Of a DNA stretch of 64,000 bases, positions 49,790-63,452 are shown one piece after another (positions within the stretch are counted from its first letter, which is position 1; each line of letters begins with the position of its first letter). Below the pieces are notes generated by a model that had not been told where the DNA came from, made no database searches, and saw nothing but the letters and a program-made list of their open reading frames with translations. The position numbers and the translations under genes were made by a program. The stretch comes from Certhia americana (lineage: Eukaryota; Chordata; Aves; Passeriformes; Certhiidae): NCBI GenBank assembly GCA_018697195.1, contig CM031858.1:85579123-85643122 (forward strand), given 5' to 3'.

Positions 49790-50705
49790 TGTATTGGTTT
49801 TGAATGGCTGCAGGTTTTCTTTCTGGGGGTGCAGGCAGGGGAGGCTACAGGCCTGGCTGCAAGATTCTAGAATCTTCTTCCATGTCCAGCAGATCCAATC
49901 CCTGCTTGCTCCAAAGACTATACTCCAAAGGATATACTGCTGGCCAAGGTTGGGACAATTAGAAATGGTGGTAATACCTCTGTGATAATGTATTTAACAA
50001 AAAAAATGAAGTTGTGTAGTTGTAATTCCATCCAGAGATGAGTGAGAACACATGAGAAGAACAGTCCTGAAGACACAAATGTCAGTGGAGGAGGAGGGGG
50101 AGGAGGAGGGGGAGGAGGTTATCCAAGCACCAGAGCTGAGATTCCTCTGCAGCCTGTGGTGCAGACCATGTTGAAACAGCTGTGCCCCTTCAGCCCATGG
50201 ACACCCATGGAGATGCAGAGATGCACCTGCAGCCCACAGAGAGCTGTTGCTCGTGCAATGGGCTCACACTGGAGAAGTTCATGGACAACTGTCTCCCACA
50301 GGAGGGACCCCACAATGCAGGAGGGAAATGACTTCACCTTGCAGAAAAGGAGCTGGAGAAGTCTCATGTGATGAATTGACCAAAACCCCTATGTCTCCCT
50401 GTCTCCCTGCACTACTGGGGGAGAGCTGTGAAGGAGGGAGGGATGGGGGGAAGGTATTTTTAAGGGCCTATTTTACTTCTCATTGTCCTGGTCTGATTTG
50501 GTTAGCAAAAAATTCACTTCATATCTCCATGTTGAATCTGTTTTGCCCATGATGGCATTTGATAAGCAACCTCTCCTGTTCCTTATCTCAACTCATGAAT
50601 CCTTTCCTATATTTTCTCTCTGTTGTTCAGCTGTGAAGGGGAGTGAGTGAGTGAGTGAGTGGCTTTGGTGGGTCTCTGGCATCTGGCCTGGGTCAACCTA
50701 TGACA
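49790..50705 (+). mobile_element. Full-length solo LTR of an avian ERV (probably ERVL class)
   Basis: Starts TGTATTGGTTTTGAATGGC and ends CTGGGTCAACCTATGACA, about 916 bp. Flanks are ATGTT before and ATGTC after: a 5-bp target duplication with one mismatch. Order inside: a promoter-like part with GTATTTAAC (about 49990), a (GGA)n stretch at 50086-50118, a GC-rich middle with repeated GCAGCCCA/GCAGCCTG words, and a (GTGA)n stretch near the end (50642-50661). The start, middle and end match an LTR I remember as abundant in bird genomes. The short open frames at 50042-50552 lie inside it and are not genes. Confidence 0.85.
50086..50118 (+). repeat. (GGA)n G-rich tract
   Basis: GGAGGAGGAGGGGGAGGAGG pattern in the LTR. 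It has at least four G runs and could fold into a G-quadruplex. Encodes poly-Gly in one frame by chance. Confidence 0.9.
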
Positions 50706-50709
50706 ATGT

Positions 50710-53700
50710 CTGAGACCACGAAAGACCTTTAAAAGAAATGAAGAACAGGTAGCAGATGTCCCAAAAGGAAAAAAAAAAAAAAATGTAGCTTAAGCCCTAC
50801 AAAAATTATTTGACAATATAGAGCCTTCATGCAAGACAGAAAGATTAAACCTGGCTTTTTAATTTCTTCTAGTTATAAACTATTTACATCCTAAATTAAT
50901 ATGAAAAAAATATATCTTCCATTTAATATGTGAAAAATATGCCAACACCTACACTAACTCATCTTAAAAAATTAACCATAATATAATCTTTGAAATCATG
51001 GTTTTCTTACAGCTACAGATATTGTGCTATTTTGCACTTCAATGACAAGTTGTGTTCAATTTATCATAAAAACCCCACATGTAATATACATCTAACTAAA
51101 GAAATAACACAGACATGTTTTCAGATGGTAAACACTGTCAGATTTATAGGTACTATGTTGTCTTTTTGCTCATATACGTCACAGGTCTTTACTTCTCTCA
51201 TTAATTATAAGCTTGTTATAAAAGGACAAAAACATTACATGGAATGAAAATAAACTTCACAGCCAGTGTTTAATTGCATCATAAAACCAAACATGTAAAA
51301 AAGTTGAAGAATTTTCATAATAAATCTTAGAGTTATAGTTCTGAATCTTACTTTAATTAACATAATTAAGTCTATGGAACTCCTTTTAGAAATACTATAC
51401 TTCAGCTGAAAAATGAGCTTAATCTGAAGTTTAGAAATACTGCAGATAGTACTACATCTTCACTAAAGCTAAATGACAGCAGAAATGCATCCCATTTCAG
51501 AAGTATCATTGGCTCATGTTCCTGGCCAAATTCCAGTTTAGTGTTTATGCTCTTTTTATATATCTTTTGATATACAAAAAAACTTTAAAGGAATACGTGT
51601 CACTCATACCTGATGTACATATGCCTGCTCTCTGTGCAGGCATAAAATGCATCTGCAGTGTAGGATTTTTTTCCCCCTGTTTTCCTAGAACAGATATTTG
51701 GTAGATTAAAATAATCTTGCAACACAAAATTCACAAGTATATATATGCACTTGACTTCATACTGTGATTCATACTTTCCTTTCCAGGAAGAACCATGAAA
51801 TGAATTGTTCTCCCTGCTCCATAACTTTTCCTTTCTGAGCCTTGTGCCGTGGCATACTTTGTACTACCACTGCAACATCTCTTGTTGTGCTAGGCTGGCT
51901 TCTGGAACAGTTTGTCTAATTCTGTGGCAGAGGTTTCCAGCTTATTACATGAGATATAAGATTGCTATCTCTTTTTCTGTAGTTTCCACCATTTATTCCA
52001 CAATTCAGTTTACTAGTTTAGAGTGATAGTGCTTTCTTACTGAGATCCTGAGAAAACTGACATCTGCTCAGTACATAATAATTAGAAACAAGTGTTCAAT
52101 AAAACAAGTATTGAATGTAAACAGGCACAAGTTTAAAAAGGTCATGATCAGATATAAAAGCAACCTGTTTTTGTTTTTTTTTCGTTACTTGCAGTTTTTA
52201 TTTCAAAAATTCATATAAGCTACAGGAAGTTATCTCTTGTATTTGGGTTCCTGAATGCATAATAGAGTCATTTTTTTGAGTTCTACCCTAGAGTAATGTA
52301 TATCAATATATATTTAATTGCTGTTGTTTTTAAATTGTGGAGCTTCAAATAGATACCAAATTGAATTCTTATGCATAACCCATCTGATACTGAACTAGTA
52401 GGAGGCCCAGTTTGAACTTTCTGCACAAACTGAATGAACCCCTCCAAAGATTCTCATCCAGCTTTGAAAAACATATCTAGATTGTTCTGCATTTCACTTT
52501 TAATATCTTTGATTGCATTAGGTTTTTGTTTAAACAGCACATACCTTTAGAAGTTTAAAAAGAAAAAGCCCAAACAAGGACAGAAACCATAGTGAGGAAG
52601 ATCACACAAAATACTGGGCTGATTTTGAATTAGGTTTTTTTCATGCCTTGTACATCACTACCAGAAAGGATTTCAAAAGCAAAGATTAGAATAAAAATGG
52701 GTCAACCATAAACTTCTACTTTGGGATGTCAGATACTTGTCTGTCATCTGAACTTTGAACTATGCTTTGAACCATTCTTATCATTAGTCACATTTATATA
52801 TGCTGCAATTTACTTCAAAATGTGCTATTTAAAATATCCTGCAAACTTTCCAGCATTTCTGTGCTTTGTAAATAAACCCGTAAACTTTTAAATAAAACAA
52901 TTTATCCTAATAGCAAAAAGAAGGCTAATATATTTTATTTGCCCATTAATGACTGAATTCTTTAGTCAAATAAACTATATCCTGCTTCCACTTCAGTGAA
53001 TATACTTTTTTCTTGATTAGGAAGATATGTCTGATGTTTTCAAAAACTTAAAAGAGCATTTATTCAGGTTACCCTTCTACTTGCAATAACACAAGTTATT
53101 TCTCACGAGTCTAAAACACATATAAGATGAATAAATTACACAGTAATTTCTCAGCTACTGAAACACTGCCATTATCAATCTAACAGGTAAAAACTGGCAG
53201 CAATCACTTCTGTCTTAATTGAGACATATGGAAAAACCCAACTCAGCCCTATACTTCACAGCACAGCTCAGCTACATTAATAGCTATTCATGGGTCAATC
53301 AGCTATTTATGTCATGGCTGAAATCAAAGCCATACCACAACCTCACAAAAGAGGCAAAAGAAAACATTGCCATCCCAAAGACAAGAGCACAGTGGGAAAA
53401 GCAGAAGGAGGAAGAATGTGAGTTCTAGAAAACCAGACCTGTTCCTGTCTGCTGGTCCCAAATATAGAACCATGACTGGGGTATGTTTCCCCTTGTTGGT
53501 CAAACAGCGTCTACTACTCCCAGAGCTCTCAACAAGGCAGTTAACTTTCCAAGGCTCTGGCAGAGAAAAGGCAAACAAGTCTTTTGCTGCCCTAAGAACC
53601 TTCTCATGTCAGTCATTGTGACAGATAGATCTAGTCAGACTATCGTATCTACCAAACTGGACAAAAAGATTATCATTATTCATGAAGCCATGGACTTGTA

Positions 53701-55070
53701 TTGAATCACCAGCTGCACATGACTGACCTACATAAGTGGACTCCAGATATAAACTGGGTTAGAATTCCTTTTTACCTGTTTCATGTGAAGAATATAAAAA
53801 AAAAACCCAACTATTATAAATTATTTGCAAGTAAACCCATTACTAAATTTACACATCACTATAATAATAAAATTGAACAAAAGTAGATAATAAAATACAA
53901 CAATAATATTAACTCTATAAGATCACACTATCACTGCAAAAAAGCTGCAGTGTCTGGAGTCAGCCTCTTCTTTAAGTTGTCACATATTAAAGAGAATCTG
54001 AAGGTACATATGAAGGATTAAAAAAACTGTCCCTAAATGCGCAGTATGCACCACCACATATCTTTATATTCCAGTCTGCACCAGGAACAAAGGAAATCAC
54101 TTATTCTTAAACCATAAGTAATAGTTATGAAGTAGGATACTGAGTGATTAATCAAGCTTGCCACAGGTCTCTTAGATTTGGGCCCCATGCTCCAAAGAAA
54201 TCTCCATCTCCACATTTCCCATGCATACAGAATGATCAGGGTAGACTTGTAACTGCAGTCTCCAGGCACAAGGCTGAGTTTAAACCTAATACTATAAGAA
54301 AATACTTTAATGTAATTCACCAAGTAGTACCAAAAACTATTTTGCAGGTAGGAAGTGTACGTGATTTTGCTTCAGCTGAGTTTGCAGATTTCCAGTGTGC
54401 TCTCACAAATGTTCAAGCAGCTGAATATGGAGTGTTGACTAGTCAATAAATGCTTATCCTGAATCATGCTGGATAATGGATTTAAAATTGTATTCATCTT
54501 TGAAGCTCACTCATTCTAATTTAAACCTCAAGAAGGACTTAAGAGCTTTTTTCCTCATTCTGTCCATAAAGTCTAATTAAAAAGCCATCACTTACAATAT
54601 TGCCAAACCAGTGACTTTATGTAAATATTTACAGAAATCAGACTTATCCAAAGAAAGAAGAAAAAAAAGTAAAACATCACATCAATTTTCAAGCAACCTT
54701 TTATTTTCTGATATCATGACAGTTTTCAAATTTACATTCAACCCACATTCAGAATTTACAAGCAGAAAATATTTAGGCAGATGATTTTGAGCTATTATCT
54801 GTGGTTATATTTTCAAGCTATTTTTCAGGTAAGTCTGCAAAATGAACTAATGTATCAAAAATTTATTTACATCTTCTCAGTTCTACAAGATTTAAAGGCA
54901 GATGATTCCTCAAAGTTGTGGCTCTGGGCCTGTATCACACTCTTAACTGCCACTTTTAAAAAGTTAACACATTTTGTAACACTGAGGAAAAGCTGGAAAA
55001 TTACTTGTTTAGCCTTTCATGAGAAATAAAAAAAATAACACAAAATAAAACTTTTTTTCCCTCATATTTT
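50710..55070. other. Unassigned AT-rich DNA
   Basis: No gene. 53219-53704 and 54144-54449 hold overlapping short open frames in somewhat GC-richer sequence, but I recognise no family and see no splice-bounded exons. Confidence 0.5.
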
Positions 55071-55076
55071 CTAAAC

Positions 55077-55593
55077 TGAAAAATGGCCTTATGACTTTCA
55101 GCAGGATGACAAGCAATCATCTGGCGATACACCAAGCTGGCAAGTAGAGATTCTGGCCAGCTGGCCAAGAACAAGGCTGGCTCCTGCCCAGCTTGCCTGC
55201 TGCCCAGCTCCTGACTTCCTGACAGCTTCCACCATTCTCCCCTGGCCAAATGCCTTATCCTCTTGCTGGATGCTTGATTTGCTGCAGTTCTGAGCTCTGT
55301 GTGTCGGGCTGGCTGGTAGAAAGGGCTGAGCCTACTCTCTAGTACCCCAGATGCATGGGCACCCATCTGGTGTTTGGGATCTCCAACAGAGAAAGGGGCC
55401 AAAATGGACTGTTAACCTTTGCCAGAGATCCCAGTCTGCTGATATTTACTTCCAACATAAAACAAACCAAAGACTCTGCAATTCAGGATTGCCTATAAAA
55501 GGGCAATTCCCTGTTTCCTCTCATCATCTCTGAATGAAGAAACAGCACAGAATAAACAGCACAGAAACAGACTCGAGTGCTTTTTCATTTTCA
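55077..55593 (+). mobile_element. LTR-like element
   Basis: Starts TGAAAAATGG and ends GCTTTTTCATTTTCA, so the termini form an inverted repeat (TGAAAA/TTTTCA). GCCTATAAAAGGGC (about 55490) is a good TATA box, and AGAATAAACAGC (about 55549) is a polyadenylation signal about 60 bp later. The interior is GC-rich compared with the flanks. No target-site duplication is visible (CTAAAC versus GTAGTA), so it may be part of a larger deleted element. Confidence 0.6.
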
Positions 55594-55599
55594 GTAGTA

Positions 55600-58500
55600 T
55601 CCTAGTTCATTCAATGTTCAGTAAGACCTTATTTGGAATAAAATAACACTCAGTTAGACTAATTAAGAAAATTAAGAAGAAGAAGAAAATTATTTGTGAA
55701 GGTCAGTATTCCACATCTCTTTATGGGGAGGCAGTGTGCAAGACACATGATAAACAATAATGAATAACTTGTGAATGTACTCTCCTGCTTCAAAGAAAAT
55801 AAAAAGAATTAAAAAAAGGAAATAAAAATAAAGCTCCAAAGATTTCAGATTAAACCTGAGATGGAAAGAGAGTGCAATACAAAAAGGGGTTCTGTTGTTT
55901 GTGTAGATAGCCTTTATTTAAATTAAGTCTTCAGAATCTTACCTGTATATCAAAGGCAAGCAAAAACAGCTTTCAGTCAGTGGTCTCCAAATATATATAT
56001 ATATATGTATGTATGTATGTGTGCATGTATGTATGTATGTATGTATGTACGTGTGTATGTATGTATGTATGTATATACACATTATTTATTATTTTGGATA
56101 AAACCTCACCATAAGGTGACAGTTCGACTTACTGACCCAGCTGTGTTTCCCTCTGCAATAGTGAAGATGTCCAATCATAGTGGTAAGTGTATGCATTTAA
56201 CATTGTATCATGCATGGCTCCTTCCACGGTTAAAAAAAAGAAGAATGGAGTGTAGACTAGAGTATAATAGAAGTTTTGTGTTTCTGCGACATGACATTCT
56301 TGAGAACTAAGAATTACCCCATGTAAGCAGTAGATTTTATGTTCTTTCTGCCTGAACTCCCTCCTGCTGCTACCATCCAAAAAAGGCAGTTGTGACAGTT
56401 TGTGGAAGAACTCAAAATGATTTTTGCTGTCAACAAGCAAAACCCAAGAGACCTATAACTAAAAGAACTTAGATGCACTAAGCCATCCTACTTAAATTTA
56501 GTGCTACCATCTTAAAGAAATTAATTAATTCCTTCAATGCAATAAAGAAGACACTACTTAGGGAAAAGAAAGATCATGGAAGTTACTCACAAAGGACAGG
56601 AGAAAATGCAAGGCTTTCATCAGTCTGCAGAGAGGATGATCTGTAACTTTGTTCGTAGCTTTATCCATGCTTGAGCTGTGCCAAAATCTCCAGTCTGTCT
56701 CCCTGCTCCCTGTATTACAACACTAAAATATGGATTCTTGGAGATTCTCCGATTGGTTTAGTTATTTCAGCACTCATAACCCATACTAGTAATGAATATT
56801 TGCAAGAAAGTTACACAATAATTTTCCTAAGCATTAAATAATCCTACAATTCAAAAGCCTAGATCAAATTGGATCCACAAAATTGACACATTCTTAACAC
56901 TGAGTCTAATAAAAGCTGTGAGGAAAGGTACAGCTTTATTAGTCATATTCTTTCTTGAGTGAGTTTAGAAGTCGTTAAGAACATGAAGAAGTAAAGAAAC
57001 CTTCATACTTTATATACTCCCTTTTAGCAAAACTGCCACAGGTTTATTTCATTATTGACTCTCAACATTTTACTGAGAAATAGTTGGGGTTGACCCAATT
57101 TCTTATGGACCCTCACACAGCTCGAGGGGAAGGAAAAAGGATGAAGGAGGCTATCAGGGAACAAATTTTTCATTTTCAGATCTTATTTCCATCAAGCACA
57201 GGACTGGAAGATACAGACTTGGGTGAGACATAATCACGCAATGTCACCTTCTACATTTATTAGGCAATGCTGGGAAATAAATTTAAGTAACAAGGCATAA
57301 TCCTGTTTACTAGGCTGTGGAATATGGAGCCATGGAGAAAACTCATTTATTCTAAATAAAGATGAAATATTTTTTAATAGATTAAGAACATTTTTGCTCT
57401 AGAAAATGTGGAATTCAAAACTTATGAGAGTAAACATTCTATATTTTTAGATACGTGAATAATAAATAAGAGTACTCAGCTAAGCTCATCTCTTCCTATT
57501 CCCTTGGAATAGGAACTAAGGGAAGTCTTATTAACTGAAAAAGGGTGTGTGGCACAACTTTCCATCTTTAGATGAAACTGACATTTCAATGCATAACCCG
57601 ATTGCATAGTATAACTTTGTGGCACAATGAAATGATAAAATAGTAGCTTTCATAAACAGAATTGAAGAAAGAAAAAATTACATTGAGCTATGAAAAATGT
57701 TAGATTATACAGTAGTTATCCACAACTTTCTTCTTCCCTCTCCTTACAACTTTCTTCTTCCCCTTAAAAGAAATCAATGTTTTTCTTCTGAATATATTCA
57801 GCAACACCATCATGAATGTTATTACAGGCACCTAAGAGATCCTTGTGCCATTTTTTTCTGGTAAGGAATGAAATATCTGCTTGATGTACTGAAATTTTTA
57901 GCCTGTTTTTCTATGCATATTTTTTTTTTTTTTATTCCTGACTTTTAATCTAACAGCTCTCCTATTTTCCAACCTCAGAACAGTTTTCAAACACCCATCC
58001 TTCTTTCTAGATCAACACATGCACTGACACTGACAGTTTGCAGATTTTTCCTTTTAAACTTCACAAGCCAGCTAGACCACTTTCCATGGCAGCATGAATC
58101 ACAAACACGAAAGTTTGGGAATAACTGTGTTGAACAGAATTTAGAAATTGAGAGAAAAGCCCATTTTGAATTCAAGCTAATATTGTAATCAAAAAATAAG
58201 GATGAGGCAATATTGATGGTAACTTCACAAGGGAACTTTAAATTTTTTTTTTTTTTTTCAACTTCCTTTAAGACTCAGTTAAGATCTGTTTTCTTCAGCA
58301 GTGTAGGATTAGGACCAGCACACATTAGCAGTCTTAACTCATTGTGCCAGGAGCTAATGAAAGATAGGAGTACATGGCAGATAGCCAATATTTACTGAAT
58401 GGACTGCTTTCATGTTTAAGGTAAAAATTTCAATTTTTTTATCCAGCTTCAGAAAATGCATTTTGTAGCTATTTATTTGTTGAAAGACAGGACTAAAACA

Positions 58501-59010
58501 ACAACATTGCAAGAAATTTATGCAAAGTCATATATATTTCCACTTTTTCCTTGGGGGGAGAAAACCTCACAACCTTCCTAAATTTGATGCACATTCTTCG
58601 CAAAGAATGTTTTATACACCAAGCAGCTGTCCCAGCACCTTCTCGCAGCAAAATTGCAGTGCCATGGACAAATGAAGCTCTCAAAAAGAAGTGGTTTAGA
58701 ACAGAGGTATCTGGACAAACAAAGAATTAGTTGGAGCTTGCCGAAACCAGGCTGTAGTAAAAAGATGAGGTCTTGCATACTTTGTGGATCCATGGAATTG
58801 CATGGGTTGCCCCTTCTCAGGAGCACTATTGTCTCAAAAGTACTCTATGAAAGAACCACAAAAATAAAAAAAACTGATATTTGCTTGCTTCAGATGATTA
58901 CACAACTCAGGTGACAAGTACGATACAATTGTTAAGTTTTAGGCGCTATCTTTCAAGTTTCTACATGTTATAATCTTTATACGAGATTGTATTACCAGAT
59001 ATATGGTACA
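55600..59010. other. Mostly unassigned AT-rich DNA
   Basis: No gene. It contains the microsatellite at 55990-56077, a duplicated ACAACTTTCTTCTTCCC word at 57722-57764, and T runs at 57920-57933 and 58244-58258. Confidence 0.5.
55990..56077. repeat. (GTAT)n microsatellite with AT head
   Basis: ATATAT run followed by about 17 GTAT units with a few GTGT/GCAT/GTAC interruptions. The Met-Tyr-Val-Cys open frame over it is a by-product. Confidence 0.95.
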
Positions 59011-59014
59011 TATG

Positions 59015-59275
59015 TTTCAGGGGAGGTTTTTAGGTTAGATATTAAGAAAAGGTTCTTCACCCAAAGGGTGGCTGGGAAAAGGTTCTTCACCCAGAGGGTG
59101 GCTGGACCCTGGAACAGGCTCCCCAAGGATGTGGTCACAGCAACAGCCTGACAGAGCTCAAGAAGTGTTTGCACACTGCTCCCAGGCACAGGGTGTGACT
59201 CTTGGGGTGTCCTGTGCAGGAGTTGGAACTCAAGGACCCTTGTGGGTTTCTTCCAACTGAAGATATTCTATGATT
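59015..59275 (+). mobile_element. CR1 LINE 3'-end fragment
   Basis: GGGGAGGTTTTTAGGTTAG, AGAAAAGGTTCTTCACCC, CTGGAACAGGCTCCCCAAGG and GTTTCTTCCAACTGAAGATA, ending ATTCTATGATTT. This is a clear CR1 3' UTR, plus strand. A 30-bp unit is duplicated in tandem (59047-59076 and 59077-59106). Confidence 0.95.
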
Positions 59276-59954
59276 TAACATTTAAGAGGTCAGCAAGAGG
59301 GGAAAATAGGGGAAAGCCTGCTCTATGATGAGCACATTTTTTCAATTTACCATTATTCAAAACAGTCAGAGCTCTACTTTTTCCTAATATATTTTGGAAA
59401 AACTTGAATCATTAACTGATTCTCCAAATTATTTTCAATACTATTGACATATTTAATTCATATTTCTTAGTCACCTCCAGAAAGAATTTCAATCTCTGGA
59501 TCTATGAGATATTTTTTTAAAAATAGGCATTTTTAAATATACATGAATGCAAATATGCACATGCAAATATGTATTTATATGTATATCAATATAAAGAAGA
59601 AAATACAAAATCTTCATGAGAATTGTAGTTTTACCACATTTGTTACTATTAGTTCAAAGCAATTCAGACATTTTTCTTGTTTTATTTTTGCAGCATTTTA
59701 GAAGTATAAACTAGACCTGAAACTGCAGAATTTTTCAAGAAACAGAAAACCCAGTTCCATTCTCTTCTAAATCATTACTTTACTGTATTGTTTTTTGCCT
59801 TTATGATCAACAATAATTCATTAATTGTCCTTGTCTTCCTTGCAACACATTGTCACAGCATATATGTAACTTAAATTCCATTCACAGGACACAAGGTATC
59901 ATACTCGCAACCCAAATACATAATCTGAAGGAAGGCCTGAGGAACATTTCTATG

Positions 59955-60605
59955 GTGTGTTGGTTTATAAGAGGCTCAACATGACCCAGCAATGTGCACT
60001 CCCACCCCAGAAGGCCAGTCGTGTCCTGGGCTTCATCCAAAGCAGCATGAGGCCAGCAGGGTGAGGGAGGGGATTCTGCCCCTTTATTCCACCCAGGTGA
60101 GACACCACCTGGTACACTGAATCCAGCTCTGGGATCCTCTGTACAGGAAAGACATGGACCTGTTGGAGTCAGTCCAGAGGAGGTAACAAAAATGATCAGA
60201 GGGCTGAAGCACATCTCGAGTTCGGCTGTTCAGACTGAAGAAGAGAAGGCTCCAGGGAGACATTACTGCAACCTCCCAGTAGCTGAAAGGGAAAAAAAAA
60301 AGGATAGTGAGAGACTTTATGAGAGCCTATAGTAATAGGGCAAAGGGATTTGCTTTAATCTGAGAGTCGATTAAGATTTTGTATTTAGGAAGCAATTCTT
60401 TACTGTAAGGCCCATGAGGCACTGGAACAGGTTGCCTGGAGAAACTGTGGATTCTGTATCCCTGGAAGTGATCAAGGCCAAGCTAAATGGGGCTTTGAGC
60501 AGCCTGGTGTAGTGGAAGGTGTCTCTGCTCATGGCTGGGAGATTAGAAGTTGTTGGTTCTTCAGGTCACTTCCAACCCAAACATTCTATAGGTTCAACGA
60601 TTTAT
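59955..60605 (+). mobile_element. CR1 LINE 3' fragment
   Basis: GGCTCAACATGACCCAGCAA, GGGCTTCATCCAAAGCAGC, CAGTCCAGAGGAGGTAACAA and GGCACTGGAACAGGTTGCC, then CCAACCCAAACATTCTATAG. It covers the last coding part and 3' UTR of CR1 in order, about 650 bp, truncated at the 5' side. Confidence 0.93.
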
Positions 60606-60609
60606 AAAT

Positions 60610-63445
60610 GTGCTTTTTACACAAATATAATCCAGAAATGTATTCGTTGCTATTCACATTTCCTAAGGATATTATAATTCAAGTTATTAGCAACTAGACA
60701 TCAACTGTTCTAATAAATAAAACAAACCAACAAAGCGCTGCATCTATTCTCACCCATACTACAGTCAAAATGAAAATACATTGCATGATGATCCAAGCAA
60801 TAGACTCAAAATCTTGGAAGCTCTAGTTACTTTTTTCTAGTTTGAGGGAAGCTTATCTGACCTGTCACAGCCATTTATACAATTCATCTGTTCAGAGGAT
60901 AATGCTCTGAGATCACATATGGTAATTTTGTAATTTTCTTTTATATTTTGAAAAGGATTACCTTATGACTCCCTAGCAAATTCTCCATTTCCTCCTTACA
61001 TTCTGATTACTTTTGTATTTTCTTCTTCATCCTCCCTTCAACAGGTCTTCACTGACATGCTTTGTACAGTAGGACAATCTAAGGTAGTTAAATTTCAGGA
61101 GAAAGGTAATTGAATTCTAATGAGCAAGTGGGATCAGAAGAGATCATTTTAGGTGATAAACCAAGACTTTTTCACTTTCAAACTAGCAATGCTGAAATTA
61201 GAGTGAACTATTTGAGTTCCAAATTCTTATGAACGTAAGAGAAAAACTATTTCCTGCTCTTTGGACACCTATATTACAACAGCTAGCAAGAGCCTTCATT
61301 GTTTATGAGGATATTATATGCCTACCTACAGACATTTCCTAAGGTCCTATGAAATACAACATGAGTTCAAGTTCTGACAATCTTTATTTTTAGTGCTGGA
61401 TATTTTAACTATATTTCTGCAACTACAGAAACATTGTTGATTATTGATATGTGTGCATATGCAGAGACTCTAGTGCTTCCTCAGTGTTCAGCCTAGGATG
61501 TTTAGCATGTACTGCATAAGAATGCCACATTTACATAAAACAACTGAGGTTGTTTGGCAGTTAGTCTCTTTTATAGATGTGGGGCCTTGTCTTTCTTCCC
61601 AGATTTGTCATTTTTTCCCACACATTTTTACTGCTTTGGCTCTTCCTCTGATGCCTCAAGTAAGCCTAAAGAAAATTATTTGCTCTCCTCCACCCACCCA
61701 CTGTCAGATTAGTGAGATAAACTGGCATGCAGATTAAGTACTCCAGAGGCATAAAGGAGCTGTAAAGAAAAAAAAGTACAAAGGCAAGAAGACTATTTGG
61801 TCAGGGTTTGGAAGGGAAGAGCAGGCTGTAGGGCAGTTCTACCTTTTGCGCAGATAAGTTTTTATGCTGGTTTAGCTTTCCTTGTCTCAACACCCTGTAT
61901 ACATTCATCAAAAGTTTATCTGGATCTTATCCAAACAAAGACGATGAAAATTGTAACTATTTGATGTATCTAAAATTAAGTCACTTACACCTGTGGCTTT
62001 AGGTAGCTGTGACTAACTAACACTTTTTCATCCATACTACAATTGTTTTAAAGTACTGATAAAGCTATCTGGTTCACTGCTGTTCCCTACTACAAAGATT
62101 ATCATTCTTTCCATGTGTAGAGAAAGAGAAAGGGATACATTCAAACAAGCTTTTAGGCAGAATTCATTATGGCACTTGAAATGACCTTTGAAAATCGTTA
62201 GTGAACCAGTTATCAACACTTCAAGTTTCATTTCTCTCACCACATCTGGCATATTCTTTTTTGTAGAAATAACTTTGCTAATTATCATTAAAAGCATTTA
62301 CTCTGAAGTGTAAAATGATATACAGCTGATTAGAAGGCCCATCAGTCCAGTGTGTCTTTTCTTTCCAATTCTGAGGCTCAGACATTTTCAGTATGACCCT
62401 ATACCCTTATTATGTCATTAAAAGGCACATATATGAAGAAATGTTCTCCTATTAGCATTGATTAAGAAGTTTCCTAGCAACTAGTATCAATGGACTATCC
62501 CGGATATTAATTTTCCTGTTACAGTACTCTGACTCGTGATGTTAATTGCTTATACACTGAGACAAAGAAATGCATCAGCCATTGGGAATGGTTATGCTGA
62601 GGCTTCTTAGCTTTATTACAGAGCCTGTAAATCTTCTAGCTCTAAATGCACACAATAACACAGAAATATTTCAGACCAGATTCTCTGCAGCAGTAAATCA
62701 ATAGAGCTCTACTGAAATCAATGGAGCCAGCGTGATTTACAGTAGCTCAAGGTCTGCCCTTTCGATTGCGCCCAGTGATATAAGAGACTCAAGAGGGTTA
62801 TTACAGTAATATTCAGGAATATTTTTTCCAGTAAATTACAGTTCTTTAAAGATAGAGGAAAACATGCATAGGTATTGCACTATGACACAGAAGATTAGCA
62901 GGGGGTGCATGCAGTCCTTCAGTCAGACTTTAGATACCTGTACATAGACACCAAACTAGGCACCAGAACTAACTTGTGTCTTGTTCCTGCTGCAGCCCAT
63001 CAAAATACCTATGTTTCCCCTGTTCTGCCTACTCATATGAGCATAAAAATATGCTTAGGGAAATCAATTTCCCCTCATTTCAAATGAACTCATGGTGCAG
63101 ACATGCAACTCTCAGGCTGACAGAGGAGTTCTATCACCAGCCAAGGTGCTGAGCTTCCTCTGTCTCTGTCCCCTCCAGAGGCAAAGAAAGGCAGCTATGA
63201 TCTTTCCTCATCAATCTCTACAGGTGAGTCTAAAGTTTTGTTTTGATTGACAAGGCAGGGTGATGCCTTAAGGATTTTAGTTCTTTTTTCAAATCCTGTA
63301 TTGCATTAGTGTATAACTCTAAACTCCATATAGAGTGTGAGTTTACAGACAAAACAATCCCTCTAGGCCTGAATTTCAAGGACACTCTACTGCCCCAGGC
63401 CCTGAAAAGTATAAACACAAGTGAGTTGGGAGGGGAGAAACCGGG
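60610..63445. other. Mostly unassigned AT-rich DNA
   Basis: No gene. An ancient palindromic repeat candidate at 62690-62765 is listed separately. Confidence 0.5.
62690..62765. repeat. Ancient amniote repeat with palindromic core
   Basis: GTAAATCA (62693) and TGATTTAC (62733-62740) bound an imperfect hairpin centred on GAAATCAATGG. It is followed by AGTAGCTCAAGGTCTGCCC. The order resembles an old repeat I recall from turtles, crocodilians and birds ('attgacttcaatggagctacgctgatttacaccagctgaggatctggccc'). I cannot name the family. Confidence 0.45.
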
Positions 63446-63452
63446 GGGTATA

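Noticed and set aside
50042..50552. Poly-Gly-containing frame and overlapping frame
   Set aside because: Both lie inside the solo LTR, with the Gly run coming from the GGA tract.
54144..54449. 101-codon plus-strand frame with protein-like composition
   Set aside because: No recognised family, no splice-site context, and length within chance expectation.
56005..56310. 101-codon frame starting Met-Tyr-Val-Cys repeats
   Set aside because: Its first third is the GTAT microsatellite and the rest has no recognisable similarity.
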